Source of the DNA: JACOMS01 sp964352785
Lineage (GTDB): Bacteria > Pseudomonadota > Alphaproteobacteria > Caulobacterales > Maricaulaceae
Length of the DNA: 64,000 nt
Assembly: GCA_964352785.1 (NCBI GenBank)
Contig: CAYGTI010000001.1
Span: 186,001-250,000 of the forward strand
Reading direction: 5' to 3'
This document shows, piece by piece, positions 43,606-52,083 of the stretch. The notes below the pieces were generated by a model, which was given only the letters and a program-made list of their open reading frames with translations, had not been told where the DNA came from and ran no database searches. The stretch's first letter is position 1, and each line of letters opens with the position of its first letter. A program made the position numbers and the translations under genes.

Positions 43606-44457
43606 CTAATCTAAAACTTCAAGCCGCTCAGGATGGTCGAGCCAAATAATCGGCCCGTTTGTTAGCTCAATCCAGCCCCGCACCCGCACACGCGCGCCCT
43701 CCAGCGACATCAGATCAATACCGGATTTCTTGAAGCGCTTGCGGTGCGTGCGCGCCACAGCAACCGTAAAATCCGTTCTATAATCCGTTCTATAATCCGC
43801 GCCAAAGTTTAAATAGGTCAAGCCGCGAATATCCGCCGATGACGTAATAATGCCCTCAACAATTTGAAAACTATCCACATCCTGCGCCAGTGCGTTTGGC
43901 TCCGGGCTGCGAATTGCATAGTAAGAATGCCCCCAGATGCCTCTCTTATCGGCGCGCGCGTCTCGCTCCGCCGCAAATAGCGCATTGGCATCCTGCCAAG
44001 TATCAGGCCATGTATAGACCCGCGCAAAACCAAGCCGCACCATTTCCTCTTGCACCCATAAATCAGGCGCCCCGTCTTGCCCCGGCAGGAAAACTTGCGC
44101 GAGAGCGCGGTCATAACGGTCACGTTCTTTACCGCCGTAACGAAGCTCAACTGTTTTATTGTGCGTTAGATTAAACAGAGCATTCTTTGCCTCTTGGGCA
44201 AACGGCCATGCCTTAAACCCCGCGCGCCCGAGCGGAAGCTTTGGCGCCTGAATAGCGGACAGACGGACTTTCAGCCCGTCATCCAAGAAAAGCGTATCGC
44301 CATCAACAATAGACGCAACGCGGTCCACTTCGCCGGGTTTAAGGCGCTCGGATTTGACACCCAAGGACGCTGCTCCAATGAGCATAACACCGGACATCAC
44401 TGTGCCGGCGAAAGCTGCGGCGCGTTTAAGCGGTCTTATGCGGCGATTTTCACTCAT
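43606..44457 (-). CDS. Thermonuclease-fold (SNase-like) exported protein, altered active site
   Basis: 283 residues. A basic N terminus and hydrophobic segment (AAAFAGTVMSGVMLIGAASLG) give export or anchoring. The SNase core is recognisable: VDGDTLFLDDGLKVRL, then ERDRYDRALAQVFL, EEMVRLGFARVY and ERDARADKRGIWG. Where staphylococcal nuclease has D40-T-P-E43 this protein has Q-A-P-K, so a calcium ligand and the catalytic glutamate are replaced, while the Asp of DGDT and the two key arginines remain. Nuclease activity is therefore doubtful. An OB-like C-terminal part (RVRGWIELTNGPIIWLDHPERLEV) follows. Confidence 0.85.
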   Translation of the reverse strand: MSENRRIRPLKRAAAFAGTVMSGVMLIGAASLGVKSERLKPGEVDRVASIVDGDTLFLDDGLKVRLSAIQAPKLPLGRAGFKAWPFAQEAKNALFNLTHNKTVELRYGGKERDRYDRALAQVFLPGQDGAPDLWVQEEMVRLGFARVYTWPDTWQDANALFAAERDARADKRGIWGHSYYAIRSPEPNALAQDVDSFQIVEGIITSSADIRGLTYLNFGADYRTDYRTDFTVAVARTHRKRFKKSGIDLMSLEGARVRVRGWIELTNGPIIWLDHPERLEVLD

Positions 44458-44499
44458 GAAATTTATGATGACGGCATTAAGCGCAAAGGTCGAGTCGCA

Positions 44500-45420
44500 T
44501 CAGTCATTATTCTCACGCATGACGATACGAAACCCAATATGATTGGTTGAAAAATCCAACTCTTGCGGTTGGCGGGCCGACGGGCGATAGCGCGCGCAAT
44601 AATTTGGCGCACACAAAAAGGAGCCGCCCTTTATGGTGCCTCGGTTAAGCCCCGTGTCGGCACCTTTGACCCACTCCCAGACATTGCCCGTCATATCGTA
44701 GAGCCCATATCCGTTCGGTGGATAGCATGCTGGCGGGGCCAAACCTTTAAACCCGTCCTCAGCCTTGTTCTGGAAAGGAAACGCGCCTTGCCATGTATTT
44801 GCGCGAGGCGGCCCTTCGCCGGGCGGCACCTCGCCCCACGCATATGTTTGGCCATTAAGTCCGCCTCGCGCCGCATATTCCCATTCAGCTTCAGTGGGCA
44901 GATCCCCGCCTCGCCAGACCGCATACGCCAAAGCATCAGCATAAGCGATGTGAACGACGGGCTTGTCCATATCAATCGCTTCGCTGTCTTGGGGGCCTAG
45001 GGGCCGTTGCCAGTTTGCGCCTACGCGAAAATCCCACCAACCCGGCGACTTCGACTCCAAGGGGGATACAAACACAGCCGACCCGGCAACAAGTTTATCT
45101 TTGGAAATACCCGGATGAAGCGCGGGATCAGGTGCACGCTCTGCGAGCGTGATATAGCCTGTTGCCTGAGTAAACGCTTTAAACTCGCCGTTCGTCACCT
45201 CATGGGATAGGATTTTAAACGCCGGAATAGCCTTCGTTCGCACCGGACGCTCTTCGGGATAAGCCCGGTTTGAGCCCATCTGAAATTCGCCCCCCGGAAT
45301 AGAGACGTACTCGGGTAAATCTTGAACGGCCTTGCATGCAACAGCGGCGGTCTCTTGGCGCGCCGGGCTACACGCCGACACAAACGCCGCGAGGCCCGCT
45401 GCGATGACAAATGCTTTGAT
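44500..45420 (-). CDS. Formylglycine-generating-enzyme-like lipoprotein
   Basis: The SUMF1/FGE domain spans nearly all of the protein: VSIPGGEFQMGSN, LPTEAEWEYAARGG, YDMTGNVWEWV, GGSFLCAPNYCARYRPSAR and NHIGFRI. Both catalytic cysteines of true FGE are present (Cys257 and Cys262 counted from the GTG at 45381). The only canonical start, that GTG, would cut a signal peptide; codons back to 45420 read IKAFVIAAGLAAFVSAC, a lipoprotein signal with lipobox VSAC, whose first codon is ATC. I set the start there tentatively. It would act in the periplasm, perhaps maturing sulfatases, none of which is in the window. Confidence 0.82.
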   Translation of the reverse strand: MKAFVIAAGLAAFVSACSPARQETAAVACKAVQDLPEYVSIPGGEFQMGSNRAYPEERPVRTKAIPAFKILSHEVTNGEFKAFTQATGYITLAERAPDPALHPGISKDKLVAGSAVFVSPLESKSPGWWDFRVGANWQRPLGPQDSEAIDMDKPVVHIAYADALAYAVWRGGDLPTEAEWEYAARGGLNGQTYAWGEVPPGEGPPRANTWQGAFPFQNKAEDGFKGLAPPACYPPNGYGLYDMTGNVWEWVKGADTGLNRGTIKGGSFLCAPNYCARYRPSARQPQELDFSTNHIGFRIVMRENND

Positions 45421-45434
45421 TTGGCCCGGCTGCG

Positions 45435-46613
45435 TTATATCGAGTCTCCCGTCACATTATGCCCGTAGATTTTATCAAACCGCATATGCGCTAATGGAGG
45501 CACGTGTGATGCGGCCCAAAATTTGGCCCGCCGCGCAGCCACCGCCAATGGCGAGCTTAGATGAAACAAGCGCGCATTATCCCGTGAAAGTGTTTGCAAC
45601 AGAGTTGTCCGCCCCTGTCTTTTGTTTTCATACAGTTTCAATCTTTCCTCAAGGCTCAGATGTGTCTTTCCCACGCACCCGGTTAAAGCAAACGCATCCT
45701 CAATGGCCATCGCCGCGCCTTGCGCCATAAAAGGGAGCATAGGATGACAGGCATCCCCCAATAACGCCGCCCTGCTTTGCGTCCACGAAGCAAGAGGTGG
45801 ATGATCAAAAAGCCCCCACAAGAAACACGATGTGCAAGAGCCTAGCAATGTTTGAATACGCGGATCCCAACCATCAAAAGCCGCGCGAACATCGCCCACA
45901 TCGCCTGCAATATTCCAGCCTTCTTCAGTCCAAACACCGCGTTCTTCAACGGCCACAAAATTAATAAGCGCGCCGCCGCGTACATAATAAGAAACAAAAT
46001 GCCGGCCGGGCCCCAGCCATGCGTTTGCGTCCGGCGGAATTGTCCCTTCCGGCAAGCGTGACGCATCAACTGTACCGCGCCACGCGACTTGCCCTGTAAA
46101 ACGGGGTTGGCGCTCTCCAAAAATCTTCCGACAAACAGTAGAACGAACGCCATCTGCACCGACAAGGATATCGCCTTGGTATTGATCCCCGCCCGCGCTA
46201 ATTGAAACGCCAGCCTCATCTTGCAGTATTGTTTGCACCGCTGCGTCCAGATGGATGGCCACGCCAGACGCCTCGGCGGAGCGCCGCAATATATGATGCA
46301 AATCCGCGCGGTGAATATGCAGGTAGGGCTGCCCGTAGCGCTCTTGATGCATGCCTTTCAGCGGCAAGATAAGTTCGGCCCGACCGGTTTTATAATGGCG
46401 AGTGACAGCATTTTGCGGTTCAAACGCGGCCTCTTTAATCTCTTTATCACAGCCCATTGCGGCCATTACATGCATGGCATTCGCGCTGAGCTGCAGACCT
46501 GCTCCGACTTCGCCAAGTTCTGGTGCGCGCTCAAATATATCGACGCGGTGACCTTGACGTGCAAGCAAACTTGCAGCCGAAAGCCCGCCAATACCCGCTC
46601 CGGCGATGAGGAT
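45435..46613 (-). CDS. FAD-dependent monooxygenase (salicylate hydroxylase/UbiH-like)
   Basis: About 393 residues. The FAD site GAGIGGL opens the protein, followed by DIFERAPELGEVGAG, LVGADGVRSTVC (DG motif) and GDACHPMLPFMAQGAAMAIEDA. The first canonical start in the frame, TTG at 46568, lies after the GAGIGGL motif; the frame is open upstream to a TAG at 46635 with no ATG, GTG or TTG. ATC at 46613 is the best start by alignment, but an indel is possible. The family hydroxylates aromatic rings with NAD(P)H and O2; the substrate is unknown. It follows the CoA transferase gene. Confidence 0.85.
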   Translation of the reverse strand: MLIAGAGIGGLSAASLLARQGHRVDIFERAPELGEVGAGLQLSANAMHVMAAMGCDKEIKEAAFEPQNAVTRHYKTGRAELILPLKGMHQERYGQPYLHIHRADLHHILRRSAEASGVAIHLDAAVQTILQDEAGVSISAGGDQYQGDILVGADGVRSTVCRKIFGERQPRFTGQVAWRGTVDASRLPEGTIPPDANAWLGPGRHFVSYYVRGGALINFVAVEERGVWTEEGWNIAGDVGDVRAAFDGWDPRIQTLLGSCTSCFLWGLFDHPPLASWTQSRAALLGDACHPMLPFMAQGAAMAIEDAFALTGCVGKTHLSLEERLKLYENKRQGRTTLLQTLSRDNARLFHLSSPLAVAARRAKFWAASHVPPLAHMRFDKIYGHNVTGDSI

Positions 46614-46640
46614 ATGTGAACAGCTCGAAACGCTCTAGCC

Positions 46641-47813
46641 TTAAGAACGTTTCGCGGTTGGGTCGATAACAAGGCCGGAATTAACGACCGCCTTAATCTC
46701 CTGCTGTGATAAACCCGCCGATATTAAAACCACGTTTAAATCCGCGCCTTTGACCGGCATCTCCGTTCGCGCTTGAGCAGGAGCGTTCAAAAAGTCAGGT
46801 GCCGCTTTAGGATGTGTGAATAATCCGTCTTGGGTGAAAGCGCCGCGCGCCGCCGCATGCGGGTGCTGGGCGGCCTCAATATAAGTCAGTACAGGTGTGA
46901 CGCAGGCATCTGTGCCATTAAATATTGCGGCCCATTCATCCCGAGTTTTTGTTTTGAAAACAATTTCAAGCGCCGCATGTTGGGCGGGGTGCTGACGCGC
47001 GTCGTTTTGAGCGCCAAAGTCGTCGGGGTTGATCTCCAATATCTGCAGCATCAACGCAAAAAATTGCGGCTCAATACAGCCAATCGCCATGTGTTTTTTA
47101 TCTCGGGTTTCATAGCACCTGTAATAGGGCATAGCCCCGTCCAAAAGATTAGATTGACGCTTAGGGTGCCATTGCCCAAGACCGTGCAGCGTATGCACAA
47201 TACCCATCATCGAGGAGACCCCGTCCACAATAGCCGCATCAACGACATCCCCCTGACCAGTTTTTTCAGCGCGGAGCAGCGCGGCCAAAATACCCATCAT
47301 CAAAAACAGAGAACCGCCGCCATAATCCCCGACTAAGTTGAGCGGCGGAACCGGGACTTGGCCATGTTTGCCCATCGCTTCGAGCGCGCCTGTCAGCGAG
47401 AGATAATTAATATCGTGCCCGGCCATGCCGGCCCATGGCCCCTCTTGGCCCCATCCCGTCATGCGGCCATAAACCAACTTAGGATTGACCGCGTGGCAAT
47501 CAGCCGGCCCAACACCGAGGCGCTCCGCCACACCCGGGCGGTTACCCTCGATGAGGATATCAGCCGTTTCCACCAGCCTGAGAACAATATCCGCGGCGCC
47601 GTCTTTGCGTAGATCAATCACAACGGATTTTTTACCGCGCCGCTCGATCATCGGAACGCCTGAGCCCGTAATCCCTCCGCCCGGCCGCTCAATCATAATG
47701 ACGTTTGCGCCCATGTCAGACAAAAGCTGCCCTGCATAAGGGCCGGGGCCAATGCCCGCGAGTTCAATAACCGTATAACCCGCAAGCGGACCTGTATTTT
47801 TGAATGTACTCAT
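46641..47813 (-). CDS. CaiB/BaiF family CoA transferase (alpha-methylacyl-CoA racemase-like)
   Basis: 390 residues from the ATG at 47813; a longer open frame to 47948 has no family support. The start (LAGYTVIELAGIGPGPYAGQ, then LLSDMGANVIMIERPGGG), RGKKSVVIDLRKDG and MTGWGQEGPWAGMAGHDINY are typical of family III CoA transferases, with the catalytic Asp in GHDIN. The last motif and IGCIEPQFF resemble alpha-methylacyl-CoA racemases, which invert 2-methyl branched acyl-CoAs in beta-oxidation. It is divergent from the thymidine kinase gene and upstream of the monooxygenase. Confidence 0.9.
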   Translation of the reverse strand: MSTFKNTGPLAGYTVIELAGIGPGPYAGQLLSDMGANVIMIERPGGGITGSGVPMIERRGKKSVVIDLRKDGAADIVLRLVETADILIEGNRPGVAERLGVGPADCHAVNPKLVYGRMTGWGQEGPWAGMAGHDINYLSLTGALEAMGKHGQVPVPPLNLVGDYGGGSLFLMMGILAALLRAEKTGQGDVVDAAIVDGVSSMMGIVHTLHGLGQWHPKRQSNLLDGAMPYYRCYETRDKKHMAIGCIEPQFFALMLQILEINPDDFGAQNDARQHPAQHAALEIVFKTKTRDEWAAIFNGTDACVTPVLTYIEAAQHPHAAARGAFTQDGLFTHPKAAPDFLNAPAQARTEMPVKGADLNVVLISAGLSQQEIKAVVNSGLVIDPTAKRS

Positions 47814-47928
47814 AAGCCTACATATAACAGGGGATTCGGACTGTGACAGACAAAATTTAGCGTTGATGTTTAAGCTCCGTTGGGCAGTATGCATCCAAGA
47901 ATCGATCCGGTGGGAAAGTACAGCAAGC

Positions 47929-48516
47929 ATGGCAAAATTATATTTCAATTATGCTGCGATGAATGCCGGAAAATCTACGATCCTCCTTCAATCCTCGCAC
48001 AATTATCACGAACGTGGTATGCGCACGCTTTTGCTCAAACCCGTTGTTGATGACCGTGACGGGAACGCCAAATATATCACCTCGCGCATAGGCCTGAAAG
48101 CCGAGGCCGATTGCTTCAACCCCGGCGACGATCTGGAGCATCACATCCTTACGGCCCACAAAGAAAACCCGGTGAATTGCGTTTTAGTCGACGAGTCGCA
48201 ATTTTTAATGACGGAGCAAGTTTGGCAGCTCTCGCGTATCGCAGATATTCACCGAATACCGGTCATGTGCTACGGGCTGCGCACAGACTTCCAAGGCGAG
48301 CTCTTCCCCGGCAGCATGGCCCTGCTTGCCATCGCGGACGATATTCGCGAGCTTAGAACCCTCTGTTGGTGCGGCCGCAAAGCGATCATGACACTGCGAA
48401 TTGATGCTTCGGGCCACGCCGTTACGCAAGGCGCGCAAGTCGAAATCGGCGGTAATGACCGCTATATCAGCCTATGCCGCAAGCATTGGGTCACAAAAGA
48501 ATCGCAAGCCCGTTAG
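47929..48516 (+). CDS. tdk: Thymidine kinase
   Basis: 195 residues from the ATG at 47929, giving the standard start MAKLYFNYAAMNAGKST with the P-loop; the frame is open to 47800 but overlaps the divergent gene. LVDESQFL, CYGLRTDFQGELFPGS and zinc cysteines in LCWCGRKA and SLCRKHW complete the type II thymidine kinase. It phosphorylates thymidine and deoxyuridine with ATP. Its TAG shares 4 nt with the stop of the convergent nucleoside hydrolase gene. Confidence 0.96.
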   Translation: MAKLYFNYAAMNAGKSTILLQSSHNYHERGMRTLLLKPVVDDRDGNAKYITSRIGLKAEADCFNPGDDLEHHILTAHKENPVNCVLVDESQFLMTEQVWQLSRIADIHRIPVMCYGLRTDFQGELFPGSMALLAIADDIRELRTLCWCGRKAIMTLRIDASGHAVTQGAQVEIGGNDRYISLCRKHWVTKESQAR

Positions 48517-49457
48517 GCGCTATACTTTTCCAATTGCGCAATAAGTAAGTCAAAGAAACCATCTCGATCGACATTATAAGCCCATTGGCTATTTCTTGGC
48601 AGCTCCGTCGCATACCAAAAGTCAACAGCCGTATGCCCCCGGCAAAGATCAGAGTCCGCTTCAACGCGGATATTGCAGGCCTTAAAGTCAAATAGTTCGG
48701 GCTGTAAAATATACGCCATCGTGCACGGGTCATGCATCGGCGCGCCATCAGAGCCATATTTCTCAGCGTCAAACCGGCCATAATGCGTCAGAAGGTTGTA
48801 CGCAGCTTGCGCAACGGGATTTCCCACAGCTTTGATCCGCTCCAGCACATCCGCCGATGAAAGCACTTGGTGGGTGACGTCCAGACCAAACACGACCAAT
48901 GGACAGCCACTGTCAAAGACGATTTGGGCGGCATGTGGATCGACATATATATTGAACTCAGCAGAAGGCGTGATGTTGCCGCCTTCTGCCCGTGCGCCGC
49001 CCATCAGGACAATCTCTTTGACTTTAGCGGCCACCCCGGGGGCTTTCTCGAAAGCGGCAGCGATATTCGTCAGAGGCCCAGTGACAACCAATGTAATGCT
49101 AGCGTCCGGCGCGGCGTTCAAAGCTTCAACAATAAAGTCTACCGCGTGCTGCGGTTGCAAAGACATATCAGGCTCTTTAATCTCAACACCTTCAAGACCT
49201 TCATTTCCGTGTACTTCTTCAGCTGTCGCAAGGGGATATTTCATGGGCACATCGCAACCCGCAAATACGGGCAGATCAACCCGGCCCGCAAGTTCACACA
49301 ATAGCCGCGCATTGCGCTCTGTTTTCGCAAGCGAGACATTACCCGCCACCGCCGTAATACCTAAAATGTCATATTCCATGGTTGGCGGCAGCGCCAAAAA
49401 CAGATTGATGGCATCATCTTGTCCGGGGTCGCAATCGATTATAATTTGTCGTGTCAT
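48513..49457 (-). CDS. Nucleoside hydrolase (inosine/uridine-preferring family)
   Basis: 314 residues. The calcium-binding N-terminal motif is IDCDPGQDDAIN (Asp8, Asp10, Asp14, Asp15), and VTGPLTNIAAAF, VLMGGARAEGGNITPSAEFN and NIYVDPHAAQIVF follow as in the IU-nucleoside hydrolase family. It splits the N-glycosidic bond of nucleosides to base and ribose. The released ribose and base can be used by the ribokinase and phosphoribosyltransferase encoded next door. Convergent with tdk, divergent from the phosphoribosyltransferase. Confidence 0.95.
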   Translation of the reverse strand: MTRQIIIDCDPGQDDAINLFLALPPTMEYDILGITAVAGNVSLAKTERNARLLCELAGRVDLPVFAGCDVPMKYPLATAEEVHGNEGLEGVEIKEPDMSLQPQHAVDFIVEALNAAPDASITLVVTGPLTNIAAAFEKAPGVAAKVKEIVLMGGARAEGGNITPSAEFNIYVDPHAAQIVFDSGCPLVVFGLDVTHQVLSSADVLERIKAVGNPVAQAAYNLLTHYGRFDAEKYGSDGAPMHDPCTMAYILQPELFDFKACNIRVEADSDLCRGHTAVDFWYATELPRNSQWAYNVDRDGFFDLLIAQLEKYSA

Positions 49458-49581
49458 CGTCTTTTCCCAATTGTTTGAGACGTGTCTAGGCTACTCAAGA
49501 TAAAATGAGAACACTTGATTCACGCGAGTCTTTCAATTACGCGGCACGTCTATATTCACACGAAGAAACCTGGCCGCGATT

Positions 49582-50154
49582 ATGGAAAAGCTATTTGTCA
49601 GCGCCGAGGCGCTTTTAAAAGACTCATTCGAGCTCGCCGTGCAAATATATGAGAGCGGATATCGCCCCTCTTATATTGTCGGTGTCTGGCGCGGCGGCAC
49701 ACCCGTTGGAATTGCCGTTCAAGAAGTTTTGGAAATTCTGGATTGCCCGACAGATCACTTTGCCATTCGCACCTCATCATACGGGGCCGGAACCGTGCAA
49801 GACAAACAAATCAAAGTCATGGGGCTCGCTCATTTGGTGGAAACGATAAATGCTGATGACCGCTTGCTGATTATTGATGACATTTTTGATAGCGGCCGTA
49901 GCGTGGACGCCATCATTAAGACGCTAGAAAAAAAATGCCGTTTAAATACGCCCCATGATATTCGCGTTGCCACCATACTTTATAAGCCAGAACGTAACCG
50001 CACGGATCGCACTCCGGATTTTTATGTTCAAGAAACGGATGCTTGGGTTGTCTTCCCGCACGAGCTGCACGGCTGCACCGCCGACGAACTCAAAAAAATG
50101 AAAGCGCTTCCAGATCGGTTTTTTGATCACCTTAAATCTGATAAAGCTAACTAA
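49582..50154 (+). CDS. Purine phosphoribosyltransferase-type protein
   Basis: 190 residues. The PRPP loop is LLIIDDIFDSGRSVDAII, and GVWRGGTPVGIAVQEVL near the N terminus is the PPi-binding loop of type I phosphoribosyltransferases. It resembles the COG2236 Hpt1-like group acting on hypoxanthine, guanine or xanthine. It would join bases released by nucleoside hydrolase to PRPP. Its TAA shares 4 nt with the stop of the convergent ribokinase gene. Exact base preference cannot be read from the sequence. Confidence 0.9.
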   Translation: MEKLFVSAEALLKDSFELAVQIYESGYRPSYIVGVWRGGTPVGIAVQEVLEILDCPTDHFAIRTSSYGAGTVQDKQIKVMGLAHLVETINADDRLLIIDDIFDSGRSVDAIIKTLEKKCRLNTPHDIRVATILYKPERNRTDRTPDFYVQETDAWVVFPHELHGCTADELKKMKALPDRFFDHLKSDKAN

Positions 50155-51005
50155 GTAAGCAATGCATCAACAGCGGCCCTGTAAGGCGCGGCGCTTTGTG
50201 TACCAAGTTTTGTTGTCGTTAAGGCTCCGACTGCGCAGGCAAATTCGAGAGCAGATTGGTTGTCCTGCCCCTCACTCAGTGCAACGGTAATAGCGGCGGC
50301 AAACGCATCACCTGCGCCCGTTGTATCCACAACCTTGACTTTAGGCGGCTTTGCACTTGCCAGTACATGTCCGTTTTGCAGCATCTTGGCGCCGTTACCG
50401 CCGAGTGTGATAACAATACGGCCTTCATATGCCTCAAGAACATCTTTGTAGGCGTGGTATTCACCCTCGTTGACGATCACAAGATCAGCCCGGTGAATGA
50501 TGGCGTCTACATCCGGCAGCACGGGAGACGCGTTGACGCAAACAAACCCGTCGAAACTACTCAAGGTTTTTTCAATCGTCGCTATCGGGATTTCAAACTG
50601 CGTTATCAATACATCGGCTGAAATAACTCCCACTTGACCCGCGCTGAAAACCCCGTTCGCGCCGGACGCCACCGCGATTTGGTTTTCCCCGTCAGCAGAC
50701 ACATTGATAAATGCTAAACCCGTGTGGGAATTTTCAATCTGTACCAAATGCTGCAGATCAACATCCTCTTGTTTTAAAAACATCAAGGCTTGATCTGCAT
50801 AATCATCCACGCCGACAGCCGCTCGCAGCTCGACCTCTGCCCCGAGTTTTCGGGCCGCCAACGCCGCGTTTGCGCCTTTGCCTCCAGGCAGCGATGTATA
50901 CTGCCCGTTCGTGACAGTTTCGCCTGCTGCCGGGAGACGCTCAGTCTGGATGATCAAATCTAAATTCACGGAACCCAGCACACAAATTTTAGGGGATGGC
51001 GTCAT
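50151..51005 (-). CDS. rbsK: Ribokinase
   Basis: 284 residues of the PfkB fold. The substrate motif LPGGKGANAALAARKLGA and the ATP/catalytic motif VDTTGAGDAFAAAI (catalytic Asp) are present, and the start CVLGSVNLDLIIQTERLPAAG is typical of RbsK. It makes ribose 5-phosphate from ribose, which here would come from nucleoside hydrolase rather than a ribose transporter, since no rbsABC genes are near. Divergent from the 2OG oxygenase with 136 nt between. Confidence 0.93.
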   Translation of the reverse strand: MTPSPKICVLGSVNLDLIIQTERLPAAGETVTNGQYTSLPGGKGANAALAARKLGAEVELRAAVGVDDYADQALMFLKQEDVDLQHLVQIENSHTGLAFINVSADGENQIAVASGANGVFSAGQVGVISADVLITQFEIPIATIEKTLSSFDGFVCVNASPVLPDVDAIIHRADLVIVNEGEYHAYKDVLEAYEGRIVITLGGNGAKMLQNGHVLASAKPPKVKVVDTTGAGDAFAAAITVALSEGQDNQSALEFACAVGALTTTKLGTQSAAPYRAAVDALLT

Positions 51006-51141
51006 AGTCAGGAAGTCTCCAATATGAAAAGCCTTAGTAGGCTAAAAGCCGCAAGATGCAAAAGACGTTTTAAAAACCTCACATTCATGATAGCGCACAC
51101 GCGGCAACATTCAGACCCACTTATAATGAGGCGAGACCATC

Positions 51142-52083
51142 ATGATCCGCATAGAACCGATTAGCTTTAAGCTCTGGAGCACAGATAAAACCGCTTTCGC
51201 GCAGGCCATTGGATCTTCGTTTCAAGATACGGGCTTTGCCGTTATTTCTGACCATACGGTTCCGCAAGCTATTATCGATAACGCAGACCGTTCATCGGAA
51301 GCATATTTTTCGCTACCCGAAGACATAAAACGCGGCTATGCCGATCCTGAAAATGGATTTCAACGCGGCCATTCGCCTATGGGCACAGAAAATGCCAAAG
51401 GCAAATCCGAGGCGGACCTCAAAGAGTTTTGGCATACGGGACGGTTGCTCCCCTCGGACTCGCCTTACCGCGCGGTGATGAAAGACACGCCCAGCGTCAC
51501 AGAAGTTCCCGGGTTTGATGAAAATACACGCGCGCTGTTTGACGCTCTCGACGATTTTGGCGCAGAGTTGCTGCGCGCCATTGCGATCTATCTCGACCTT
51601 AATGAAAACTGGTTCGATGATCGTGTGAATGTCGGCAATTCAATCCTAAGGCTGCTCCATTACCCACCGCAAATATCGCCACCGCCTGAAGGTACCGTTC
51701 GCGCTGGCGCGCATGAGGACATCAATCTGATCACGCTATTGCTCGGCGCTGAAGAGGCCGGGCTTCAGGCCAAGCACAGATCCGGTGAGTGGCTGGATAT
51801 CAGCGCGCCAAACGGCGCTATCGTCATCAATTGCGGAGATATGCTTCAGCGTATGACGGCAGGTATTCTACCCTCAACCACACACCGCGTTCTTAACCCA
51901 TCCCCCGAACGTTCAAAATTTCCGCGCTACTCAAAACCGTTTTTCCTGCATTTGAATAATGATTGCATGATTTCAGCGCTAGAGAGCTGCCTCGCACGCG
52001 GCGGCAAAGCCGAACCGGATATTACGGCGGGTGACTATCTGCATGAGCGCTTGGTGGAAATCGGCCTTGTAAAGCCGGGTTAA
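51142..52083 (+). CDS. 2-oxoglutarate/Fe(II) oxygenase of the isopenicillin N synthase family
   Basis: 313 residues. Iron ligands are His191 and Asp193 (AHEDIN) and His248 (STTHRVLNP); Arg262-Tyr-Ser264 (PRYSKPFF) would bind 2-oxoglutarate. The N-terminal DIOX_N region (FAQAIGSSFQDTGFAVISDH) is also present. Family members hydroxylate or desaturate small molecules; they include fungal thymine 7-hydroxylase. Since the gene is embedded among nucleoside salvage genes, a pyrimidine or nucleoside substrate is a fair hypothesis. A perfect TATAAT at 51122-51127 precedes it. Its stop overlaps the convergent transporter by 4 nt. Confidence 0.92.
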   Translation: MIRIEPISFKLWSTDKTAFAQAIGSSFQDTGFAVISDHTVPQAIIDNADRSSEAYFSLPEDIKRGYADPENGFQRGHSPMGTENAKGKSEADLKEFWHTGRLLPSDSPYRAVMKDTPSVTEVPGFDENTRALFDALDDFGAELLRAIAIYLDLNENWFDDRVNVGNSILRLLHYPPQISPPPEGTVRAGAHEDINLITLLLGAEEAGLQAKHRSGEWLDISAPNGAIVINCGDMLQRMTAGILPSTTHRVLNPSPERSKFPRYSKPFFLHLNNDCMISALESCLARGGKAEPDITAGDYLHERLVEIGLVKPG

